Assembly: GCA_937873315.1 (NCBI GenBank)
Contig: CALMQX010000034.1
Span: forward strand, 1-64,000
Reading direction: 5' to 3'
DNA: 64,000 nt
DNA from: an uncultured Nostocoides sp.
GTDB taxonomy: Bacteria > Actinomycetota > Actinomycetes > Actinomycetales > Dermatophilaceae
The translations under genes and the position numbers were made by a program. Below the pieces are notes generated by a model. That model made no database searches. It saw nothing but the letters and a program-made list of their open reading frames with translations, and was not told the origin of the DNA. This document shows positions 18,078-26,359 of this stretch, one piece after another. Position 1 is the stretch's first letter, and every line of letters starts with the position of its first letter.

Positions 18078-21000
18078 ACGTCCTCCACCCACGGACCGAC
18101 GGGGTTGCCGATCCAGCGGGACTTGTCGGGCACGGATTCACCGCGCATGACCAAAGAGACCGGGCCCACGGTGGCATGCTTGCCGATCCGGGCCGCGGGG
18201 AGGATCACCGAGTTGGGACCGAGCGTCCCTCCTGCGGCGACGGTGACGGCATCCATGCTGAGCACTCTGTCATGGAAGAGGTGGGTCTGAACGACACAGC
18301 CCGCGTTGACCGTGGCGCCATCGCGCAGGTCGATGAGATCGGCCTCGGGCAGCCAGTAGGTCTCGCACCATACGCCCCGCCCGATCCGCGCGCCGAGCGT
18401 GCGAAGCCACCAGGACAGTGCCACCGACCCGGTCGCGGCGCGCGCGAACCAGTGCGCGGCCAGCACCTCGACGAAGGTGTCCGCCAACTCGTTGCGCCAG
18501 ACGAACGAACTCCACAGCGGGTGGTCACCACGCCGCACCCGGCCGACCAGCAACCACTTGGCGGCAGTCGCCACGGCCGTCGCGAGTAGGCCGGCGACCA
18601 TCAGGACCAGCCCCCCGGCGAGCATGGCCCAGCCGATCCCGCGCTCCGCCAGGAGAGCCAGCGCGGCGAGCACCAGGATGACCAGGGCGGCATGCATCCA
18701 GACCGCGACGATCCGCACCGTCTCGATCAGCGCTCGGGCCACCCGCAGCCGCAGCGGCGGTGCCGTGGTGCGCGTGCTGTCGGCCTCATTCGCCTCGCGG
18801 CGCAGCGGCCGGGGCGGGCTGCCGAGGTAGGAGGTGCCGACTTTGGCTTTGCGGCTCGGGGGCGCGGCTGAGAGCACCGCGACCAGGCCCTGGCGAGGCA
18901 CTTTGTGCCCCGGGCCAGCCATCCCCGAGTTGCCGACGAATGCGCCCTTGCCCACCCGGGCCCGATCCAGCCGCATCCAACCGGCACCGAGTTCGTACCC
19001 GCCGACGTAGGTGTCATCGGCCAGGAAGGCGCCATCCCCCACGCTGGCGAAGCCCGGGATGAGCAGCACGGTCGAGGCCTCCACATCCCTGCCGAGGTCG
19101 GCGCCGAGCAGGCGCAGCCACAGTGGCGTGATGCTCGAGGAGTAGATCGGATAGAGCCAGGTGCGGGCTTCATCGAGCACCCGCAGGGTGGTCCAGGCCT
19201 GCCAGGCCACCCGCCCCCGGACAGGGTGCAGCCCGGGCACCAGGCCAATCGACATCAGCCGAACCAGGATGAGCACCAGCGCCGCGAGGACGGCAAGAGC
19301 GAGCACGACGCCGGGGACGGCCCAGATCAGGGCTGTGCGGACCGCCTCCCCCAGGGTGGCCGTATGCCGCAGGGCTGGCACCGCGATCGCCACCCCCGCC
19401 GTGATGGACACCACGGGCAGGAGGGCGATCATCAGGGCGGACGCGGCATACCCGAGCAGCCACGCGCGCGGGCTGGGTGGGGCGGCATCCCACCATTTGC
19501 CCGGAGCGAGCCCGGCGGGCTCGGCCGGCGCCCCGGACCAGTGCTCCCCCGCGGGCACTTGGCCGAAAACTGCTGACCCAGGCGCGACTTCGGCCCGTTT
19601 GCCGATGTCGGCCCCGGGCAAGAGCATCGAGCGCGCACCGACCCGCGCCTCCGCGCGAACCCGGATCCGTCCGATGTGCAGGTGTCCGCCATCGAGCCAA
19701 TGGCCGCGCAGATCGACCTCCGGCTCGATCGCGGCACCACGACCCAGGCGCAGCATGCCGGTCACCGGCGGCAGGCTGTGCAGGTCACAGTCCGGGCCAA
19801 TCCGGGCGCCGAGTGCGCGCGCATAGAACTTGACGAAGGGTGCCGCTGCGATCGAGACCGCGCCCAACTCGTCGACGAATCGCTCAGCGAGCCAAAGCCT
19901 GAGGTGCACCTTGCCGCCCCGCGGGTAGGTGCCCGGCCCGACCCCCCACAGGATGAGTCGTGCCCCATATGCCGCGACGAGCATCCGGCCAAAGGGCAGC
20001 ACGAAGAGCAGCGCACCGATCACGATCAGGGCACCTGGCAGCCGGGGCAGCCAGGGCGGATCCACGACGCGAGCGATCAGCGCGCTGATCATCCCCATCC
20101 AGGTCAGCCAGCGCAGGGCGCCGATGCTGCGCAGCACCACCGAGGCCACCAGTTGGGCCGCCTGAGTCTTGAGCGGGACCGGGAGAACGGCGGCATTCTG
20201 CCTCGTGGCCGGCGCGGTCAGCTCGTCCAGCAGCGCCGCCAGCCCGACCGGCGTGGGAGCGTCATAAACGTCAGCGATGGTGACTTCGGGGAAGCGTTCA
20301 CGGAGTCGGCTGACAAGTTGAGCCGCCGACAGACTGCCCCCTCCCACGGTGAAGAAGTCCTCATCCGGGCTGCCTGGAGGTGCACCAAGAATGTGTTCCC
20401 AGTGGCCGGCCACCCACTCACCGGTTGACGAAAGGCCTTGCGGCGCAGCGCTGGTGCCCGACTTTGGCAGCGGCCAGGGCAAGGCGTCCCGGTCGATCTT
20501 GCCCGAGGTTCGAGTCGGCAGGGTGTCGACCACGGCCAGCCGCGGCACGAGCGCTGCAGGCATGCTGGCGCGCAATTGCTCAGCAGCCGCTTTCGGATCG
20601 AAGCTGGCCGCCGCGCTTGGCTCGAGCGTCAGGTAGCCAACCAAGAGGGTGTTGCCCGCCTCGGTGCGGCGGACCGCCGCGGCAGCTCCGTTGACCCCGT
20701 CGAGCTGCAAGAGGGCCGAGTCGATTTCACCCAACTCGATTCGGCGACCGCCCACCTTGACCTGGTCATCCGCACGGCCCTGGAAGAGCAGACCCGCCCC
20801 GTCAAAACGCACGACATCGCCGCTTCGATAGGCCCGATCCCACCCCAGCGAGGGCATCGGGGCATAGACGGCAGCGTCCTTCTCGGGATCGAGATAGCGG
20901 GCCAGGCCGACGCCACCGATGATCAACTGCCCGGGGTCGCCCTCGGCCACCGGCCGCCCGGCATCATCCACGATCGCCAAGTCCCAGCCGTCCAAGGGCA

Positions 21001-21943
21001 GGCCGATCCGAACCGGCCCGTCGCCGGTCAGGCGCGCGCCGCAGGCGACGACGGTGGCCTCGGTGGGCCCATAGGTGTTCCACACTTCGCGACCACCGGC
21101 GACCAACCTGGTGGCCAACTCCGGCGGGCAGGCCTCCCCGCCCAAGATCAATAGTCGGACGCGATCGAGCGCCGCCATCGGCCACAGCGCCACCAGCGTG
21201 GGGACGGTGGAGACCACCGTCACCTCATTGGCGATGAGCCAGGGTCCGAGGTCGACACCTGAGCGGACCAAGCTTCGCGGGGCGGGCACAAGACAGGCGC
21301 CATACCGCCAGGCCAGCCACATCTCCTCGCAGGAGGCATCGAAGGCCACCGAGAGGCCCGCCATCACGCGATCGTGCGGGCCAAGTGGATTGTCCTGCAG
21401 GAACATTCGCGACTCGGCATCCACGAATGCCGCGGCATTGCGGTGGGTGACCGCGACCCCCTTGGGAGTGCCCGTCGAGCCGGAGGTGAAGATCACCCAG
21501 GCGTCGTCCTCGCTCGCTGGCGCCTCGCGCTCGGCCGGCTCCGGCGTACCGGGAGCCGTGGCCCGGACCACGAGGTCCTTGGTGACGATGGCGCTGACTT
21601 CGGCCTCACCGAAGACCACCCGGGCCCGAGCATCGGGGTCGTCATAGTCGACCGGGACATAGGCCGCGCCCGCGGACAGGATCCCCAAGATGGCGACATA
21701 GAGGTCCGTGGTCCCCGAGGGGATCCGCACACCCACCTTGTCTCCCCGCTCAACCCCCTGAGCGACCAGAGCATCAGCCACCTCGTCGGCGGCCTCAGCC
21801 AATTCCGCATACGTCAGGACGTCCTGACCGTTGTCCAGCGCGACCGCATCCGGATAGGCAGCAACCGTGGCGGAGAAGATGTCGACAAGGGTGCGGGGCG
21901 CGGGGGCAAGCTCTCCCCGCAGCAGGGTCGGGGCGGCGCTCAC
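18074..21943 (-). CDS. Pls/PosA-type NRPS-like protein: A-T-membrane-beta-helix
   Basis: This is a 1289-residue protein. Residues 1-490 are an adenylation domain with core motifs IFTSGSTGTPKG (151-162), YGPTEATV (291-298), YRSGDVV (372-378) and TSGKIDRDALP (479-489). A carrier domain follows, with the phosphopantetheine Ser537 in FFTVGGGSL. From about 600 on there are membrane helices and hexapeptide left-handed beta-helix segments (about 712-800 and again later, including a stretch near the C terminus), as in the NRPS terminal domain TIGR02353. By my alignment to GrsA, the pocket reads D202 A203 E206 S245 I266 G268 T290 V298 V299 K482, close to the bacitracin lysine code as I recall it. There is no condensation or thioesterase domain. 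It overlaps both neighbours as GTGA. The product is unknown. Confidence 0.88.
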   Translation of the reverse strand: MSAAPTLLRGELAPAPRTLVDIFSATVAAYPDAVALDNGQDVLTYAELAEAADEVADALVAQGVERGDKVGVRIPSGTTDLYVAILGILSAGAAYVPVDYDDPDARARVVFGEAEVSAIVTKDLVVRATAPGTPEPAEREAPASEDDAWVIFTSGSTGTPKGVAVTHRNAAAFVDAESRMFLQDNPLGPHDRVMAGLSVAFDASCEEMWLAWRYGACLVPAPRSLVRSGVDLGPWLIANEVTVVSTVPTLVALWPMAALDRVRLLILGGEACPPELATRLVAGGREVWNTYGPTEATVVACGARLTGDGPVRIGLPLDGWDLAIVDDAGRPVAEGDPGQLIIGGVGLARYLDPEKDAAVYAPMPSLGWDRAYRSGDVVRFDGAGLLFQGRADDQVKVGGRRIELGEIDSALLQLDGVNGAAAAVRRTEAGNTLLVGYLTLEPSAAASFDPKAAAEQLRASMPAALVPRLAVVDTLPTRTSGKIDRDALPWPLPKSGTSAAPQGLSSTGEWVAGHWEHILGAPPGSPDEDFFTVGGGSLSAAQLVSRLRERFPEVTIADVYDAPTPVGLAALLDELTAPATRQNAAVLPVPLKTQAAQLVASVVLRSIGALRWLTWMGMISALIARVVDPPWLPRLPGALIVIGALLFVLPFGRMLVAAYGARLILWGVGPGTYPRGGKVHLRLWLAERFVDELGAVSIAAAPFVKFYARALGARIGPDCDLHSLPPVTGMLRLGRGAAIEPEVDLRGHWLDGGHLHIGRIRVRAEARVGARSMLLPGADIGKRAEVAPGSAVFGQVPAGEHWSGAPAEPAGLAPGKWWDAAPPSPRAWLLGYAASALMIALLPVVSITAGVAIAVPALRHTATLGEAVRTALIWAVPGVVLALAVLAALVLILVRLMSIGLVPGLHPVRGRVAWQAWTTLRVLDEARTWLYPIYSSSITPLWLRLLGADLGRDVEASTVLLIPGFASVGDGAFLADDTYVGGYELGAGWMRLDRARVGKGAFVGNSGMAGPGHKVPRQGLVAVLSAAPPSRKAKVGTSYLGSPPRPLRREANEADSTRTTAPPLRLRVARALIETVRIVAVWMHAALVILVLAALALLAERGIGWAMLAGGLVLMVAGLLATAVATAAKWLLVGRVRRGDHPLWSSFVWRNELADTFVEVLAAHWFARAATGSVALSWWLRTLGARIGRGVWCETYWLPEADLIDLRDGATVNAGCVVQTHLFHDRVLSMDAVTVAAGGTLGPNSVILPAARIGKHATVGPVSLVMRGESVPDKSRWIGNPVGPWVEDV

Positions 21944-22623
21944 GCGTCCATCATCTCGCGCAGACGCCCGTCCGCAATCTCCACCACACGGTCGGCTACG
22001 GCGAGGAGTTCCGGGTCATGGGTGGCCACCACGACGGTCATGCCATCCTCGTCCACGATTCGCCTGATCAGGTTCATGATGTCGCGGCCGGTGGCCGAAT
22101 CCAGTTGCCCCGTGGGCTCATCCGCCAAGAGCAGCCGCGGGCGGGCGGCGAGCGCCCGCGCGAGCGCGACCCGCTGCTGCTGTCCACCAGAGAGTTCGCC
22201 AGGACGCTGGCGGGCATGGGGGGTCAGACCGATGTGCTCGAGCAACTCGGCAACCCGCGCCTCCCGCTCGACCACCGGCGTATGCCGCAGTCGCAGCGGG
22301 AGGCCGACATTCTCTGCGGCCGTGAGCACCGGTATGAGCGCGAAGGATTGGAAGACATAGGCGACGCTGTCGCGTCGAAGCGCCAAGGCCTCGGCATCCG
22401 TCATGGCGGTCACGTTCACCCCGCCGACCAGGATGCGTCCGCTATCCGGGCGATCCAGACCACCGATGACATTGAGCAAGGTGGTCTTGCCGGAGCCCGA
22501 ACGTCCGCGCACGGCAACGAGTTCTCCCTCGCCTACCGTGAGGTCCACACCGCGCAGCGCCTCGACCGCGCTCTGCCCTGTCCCGAACCGGCGATGCACC
22601 CCGTGAACCTCGATGGCGCTCAC
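21940..22623 (-). CDS. LolD/MacB-type ABC transporter ATPase
   Basis: This 227-residue ATPase has Walker A GRSGSGKTT, signature LSGGQQQRVALARALA, Walker B LLLADEP and H-loop THD. It belongs to the FtsE/LolD/MacB group that partners FtsX-like permeases. The open frame extends to 22674, but GTG 22623 overlaps the preceding ATPase stop as GTGA and starts VSAIEVHGVHRRFG, the usual position. It presumably forms a heteromeric transporter with the other ATPase and the two large permeases. Confidence 0.9.
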   Translation of the reverse strand: MSAIEVHGVHRRFGTGQSAVEALRGVDLTVGEGELVAVRGRSGSGKTTLLNVIGGLDRPDSGRILVGGVNVTAMTDAEALALRRDSVAYVFQSFALIPVLTAAENVGLPLRLRHTPVVEREARVAELLEHIGLTPHARQRPGELSGGQQQRVALARALAARPRLLLADEPTGQLDSATGRDIMNLIRRIVDEDGMTVVVATHDPELLAVADRVVEIADGRLREMMDA

Positions 22624-23561
22624 GACAAGCCCTCCTTGGCGTCCCGCTCCGCCTGCTCCGCCGAGGTCGGCCACACCCCGATGTGATCACTCTCCAGATC
22701 GAGTCTGACCAGGTCCTGCATGCCGAGCGTGCTGACGAACGACTTAGGCAACTGCATTCGGCCGGCCCGGTCCAGGACGGCATACTCCTCGGCCACCACC
22801 TCGACGCCATCCACGCTGCGCCGGTGAACCTCGGCGGCTGTGCGCCCATCGCGGATCTCCACCGTCCGACGCACCTGGGTGCTCACCCCGGCATCGTGGG
22901 TCACGATGACCACGGTCGTGCCAAAGGTCGCATTGATCGCCCGAATCGCGGCAAACACCTCATCTCGGCTCTGGCTGTCGAGCTCACCGGTCGGTTCATC
23001 GGCGAGGAGCACACGCGGCCGATTGGCCATGGCGGTCGCGAGCGCCACCCGCTGCTGTTGCCCGCCAGAGAGTTCGGCCAGGCTGCGATCCGCACATTCG
23101 CGAAGGCCCAGCAAGGCCAGCAGCTCTCGCGCCCGCGCGGCCCGCTGCGAACGCGGGACTCGCGCCAAGGCCATCGGTACCTGGATGTTCTCGATCGCGG
23201 TGAGATAGGGCAGCAGGTTGTGGCTGGCCTGCTGGTACAGGAAGCCGACCGTCCGCCGCCGGAACTCCAGCCGCTCCTTACCCGCCAAGGCGGCCAGGTC
23301 GACTCCGTCCATCGTGGCCAGTCCCGCCGTCGGAGAATCCAAACCCGAGAGGATGCCGAGCAGGGTGGACTTCCCTGACCCGGAGGCGCCGACGATGGCG
23401 GTGAGTTCCCCGGGCTCGACGACGAGATCGAGACCCTGCAGGGCCACCACCTCGACGCCCTCGGCACGGAAGATCCGCACCAGCCCATCGCAGACGATCC
23501 GAGCGCCCCAGGCGCTGGCCTCTGGCGGGGCGAGGGAACTGGGCATCGGGACAGCGCTCAT
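22620..23561 (-). CDS. ABC transporter ATPase with C-terminal AbrB-like domain
   Basis: In this 313-residue protein, residues 20-245 are a LolD/MacB-type ATPase: Walker A GASGSGKST (58-66), signature LSGGQQQR (164-171), Walker B VLLADEP (184-190). The remaining segment, about 256-298 (VLDRAGRMQLPKSFVSTLGM and onward), has the beta-strand pattern of a SpoVT/AbrB swapped-hairpin domain, normally a DNA-binding or antitoxin fold. Its role on a transporter ATPase is unknown; dimerisation or regulation is possible. Its ATG overlaps the permease stop (ATGA). Confidence 0.85.
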   Translation of the reverse strand: MSAVPMPSSLAPPEASAWGARIVCDGLVRIFRAEGVEVVALQGLDLVVEPGELTAIVGASGSGKSTLLGILSGLDSPTAGLATMDGVDLAALAGKERLEFRRRTVGFLYQQASHNLLPYLTAIENIQVPMALARVPRSQRAARARELLALLGLRECADRSLAELSGGQQQRVALATAMANRPRVLLADEPTGELDSQSRDEVFAAIRAINATFGTTVVIVTHDAGVSTQVRRTVEIRDGRTAAEVHRRSVDGVEVVAEEYAVLDRAGRMQLPKSFVSTLGMQDLVRLDLESDHIGVWPTSAEQAERDAKEGLS

Positions 23562-26359
23562 GCGCGATCTCCTCTCCTGAGGGCCTGGGCGAGATCCGAC
23601 CGGGCCGCCTGACGGGCGTCGATGATCATGGCGAGAAGGGCGAGGTCAACGGCCGCCAGCACGACGATGCCGACGAAGGCAGGCGGAATGGTCACCGTCA
23701 CGGGCAGGGCCCCGACCAGCGGGCCGAGGTTGAGGGCCGAGGACAAGACCCTCGGGACCACGATGGCCGTCGCGACCCCGACCGCGATCGCGAGCAAGAC
23801 TCCCGGCAGGGTCTCGATTGCACCGATCGCCCGGTCTCGTCGAGGCTCGACGCCCATCGTGCGCAGTCGCACCAGCAACTCCAGTCGCGCGGGCCGGCTC
23901 AACGAGAGCAGCAGGAGGATGCCCATGAGGGTGAGCCCGGCCGCGGCCACACTGCCCACCGCCGCACTGGACAGGATCAGGGAGGTCAACGGGTTGGCGC
24001 TCCAGGTGGTCTCGATCGCACGCCTCGAGAGCACCGCGGTCGTCAAGGCCGTGGGCTCCTTCGAGATCAGCGACTCCGCTGCAGATGAACTCGCCTGCAA
24101 GAGAGCGGCGTTCGCTTGCACAACCGTGGATATGCTGCGTATCGCCGGCAGCGACGCCAGCATCGTGGGAGCCGCATTCGACCCGGTCGACTGGTCGAGC
24201 GCGGGATCCACGGCCAGCACCTCGAAGCGCACCTCGATACCGTCGATCCGCAGCACGCCGCTCTCCCCGACCGCCAGACCCCCGGAGACCACGACCGGCA
24301 CCACCGCGTTCTGCGCGGCGGCGGGAGGCAGGCTGCTGAACTCCAAAGGTGTCCCTTGAAGCATCCGCCGATAGGCCTCAGCGGTGGTCGCGATGAGATG
24401 GACGGTGACCCGAGCAGGGTCGACGCCGTCGCCGACGAGCGCAACTTGCCGTGGGGCGGCATACGCGGCAATAGCGGCAGTGACCCCCGGACGCGACCTG
24501 AGAGCTGCCAGCTCCGGGTCGTCGATACGCTGCGCATCGATACGGACATCGGCGCCTACCGACCGATAAGCCGTGCGGCCTGCCAGCTCGGCAAGCTCGC
24601 TCGCTGCGGAGCCAAGGAAGGTCGCCAAGGCCACCGCGACCGCGACCGTCGACAGCCCGAGTGCCGAGCCAGACAGACCGACGGCCGCCCGCCGAAGCCC
24701 GAGCATGGCACGGAAGCCGGCGCCCTGGGCAGCGAACTTGCCCGCCATGCTCAACGCCGGCGCGGCCAGCCGGAGAGCGATCAGGGTGACGGATAGCGCC
24801 AGGAGAGCGGGCAAGGCAGCAAGCGTCAGATCGCCATTCGCGCCCACTTCGCCACGGCTGAGGGCGGTCGCGATCGCGAAGGCCGTCACCGCCACCACGA
24901 GGATCTCGGCCCCTGTCCGCCAGAGTGCCGGCCAGGCGGTCCGCTCGCGGCTGCGTCGGGCCGCGACCACAGCCATGGCCGCCGCGATCAGCACCGGCGC
25001 AAGCGCCACCACGATCACCTCCCAGGGGATGCGGGCCTGCGTGGAGCCGCCGACCAGGAGACGACCGGCCGCCCAGCCGAGAACAGCCGCCGGCAGACTC
25101 GCTATCCCGGCCTCGGCGGCAAGCAGCGCCCCGACCTGACTGCTCGACACCCCCCGAACGCCCAGCAAGTGCACTGCAGGCGCCCGGCGCCGCACCAAGA
25201 CCGCGCTCGTGAGGGCAAGGCCGAGCAGACCGAGGACGAGCAACCCGGTGATGGCGAAGGAGTTCACGGCCTGAGTTGTCTGCACCCCGCTCCGATACTG
25301 ATCGATGACGGTCGAGAGCCCGCTCGCGAGCGTGATGACGCCGACCGAGGAAGGCCACGGACCGGTCCTATTGCCCAGTCGCGCGAGCGCCGCCTTGAGC
25401 TCGTCCGGATCACTGGCCCGCACCGCATCCGGGTTCACGACGTAGCGCCACACGTGCGTCAGGCCAAAGGCAGAGGTGCTCACGACCGCCCCCGGCCCCC
25501 CGGTGGCCCACGGCGACAGCGCGCCCGAAAGGGCCGAGTAGCCCTGCTCGCCGACCACGACAATGCCGATCGGGGTGGCACCGCCATCGCGCCCTGGAAT
25601 CGCCCCGACGGTGTGCATGCCCGGTTCCGGCGACCAGAAGTCGGCTGCCTGGTCAATGGCCCGATAGATCCCGGTCACCTGCACCGGAACTGCGCGCAAC
25701 GAGACGCCCTGGACATCGGAGGCGCCATCCGGGTCAAGCCGGAGGCGGTCCCCCACCGCCACCTGGAAACGGGCCGCAAAATCCTGTGAGAGCGCCACCG
25801 GGATGACCGAGACGGTGCGGCTCCCGCCCCGATCGCGCAGCGGGACCGTGGCCGTCGACGCGCCCGGTGGTCCCCCGCTGACCCAGGTCACCTGCTCACC
25901 GATCCCGGGCTGCACCCGAAGGGCGGCAATCGGAGCATCCGCAAAGCGCTCGCCGGTCAGCCGAGAGATGGCGAAGTAGTCCGACTGCGCCGAGACCTGC
26001 ACCGGGCCGACCAGAGCGGCCACCCGGGGACCCATCAGGCCGCGCGCGGCCTGATCGACCACGGTAAAGGGTGCGCTGGCCTCGCCGTCATCCTTCTCGC
26101 CGACCTCGACAAAGGGCATGCCCTCGGAACGCAGCGAGAGGGAGATATCCCGCAGGCCAGGCTCGGCCGCGCGGATGGCCACCCCGAGGGCCTGGTCGGC
26201 GGCCCGAGTCTCGGCGCGCGAGCCAGCGGTCAGCAGTCCGGCCAGCACCGCCACCATGACCCCGGTGAGCAGGAGCGGCGCCCGGTCGCGCAGGTGCCGG
26301 CGGAGCAGCGTGCGCAGGCCAAGACCCGGAGCGGCCGCGTGACGGGAGGATGAGGTCAT
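23558..26359 (-). CDS. Large FtsX-like ABC permease (933 aa)
   Basis: This 933-residue protein has an N-terminal membrane helix (about 31-48) and a large extracytoplasmic domain (about 50-370). A central block of helices starts near FAITGLLVLGLLGLAL, and a second extracytoplasmic region follows. The C-terminal FtsX helices end near VDLALLAMIID. Such permeases act as mechanotransmission or lipid/peptide extrusion proteins with LolD/MacB-type ATPases. It overlaps both neighbours by four bases. It is paralogous in layout to the next upstream gene, so the pair probably forms a heterodimer. Confidence 0.85.
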   Translation of the reverse strand: MTSSSRHAAAPGLGLRTLLRRHLRDRAPLLLTGVMVAVLAGLLTAGSRAETRAADQALGVAIRAAEPGLRDISLSLRSEGMPFVEVGEKDDGEASAPFTVVDQAARGLMGPRVAALVGPVQVSAQSDYFAISRLTGERFADAPIAALRVQPGIGEQVTWVSGGPPGASTATVPLRDRGGSRTVSVIPVALSQDFAARFQVAVGDRLRLDPDGASDVQGVSLRAVPVQVTGIYRAIDQAADFWSPEPGMHTVGAIPGRDGGATPIGIVVVGEQGYSALSGALSPWATGGPGAVVSTSAFGLTHVWRYVVNPDAVRASDPDELKAALARLGNRTGPWPSSVGVITLASGLSTVIDQYRSGVQTTQAVNSFAITGLLVLGLLGLALTSAVLVRRRAPAVHLLGVRGVSSSQVGALLAAEAGIASLPAAVLGWAAGRLLVGGSTQARIPWEVIVVALAPVLIAAAMAVVAARRSRERTAWPALWRTGAEILVVAVTAFAIATALSRGEVGANGDLTLAALPALLALSVTLIALRLAAPALSMAGKFAAQGAGFRAMLGLRRAAVGLSGSALGLSTVAVAVALATFLGSAASELAELAGRTAYRSVGADVRIDAQRIDDPELAALRSRPGVTAAIAAYAAPRQVALVGDGVDPARVTVHLIATTAEAYRRMLQGTPLEFSSLPPAAAQNAVVPVVVSGGLAVGESGVLRIDGIEVRFEVLAVDPALDQSTGSNAAPTMLASLPAIRSISTVVQANAALLQASSSAAESLISKEPTALTTAVLSRRAIETTWSANPLTSLILSSAAVGSVAAAGLTLMGILLLLSLSRPARLELLVRLRTMGVEPRRDRAIGAIETLPGVLLAIAVGVATAIVVPRVLSSALNLGPLVGALPVTVTIPPAFVGIVVLAAVDLALLAMIIDARQAARSDLAQALRRGDRA

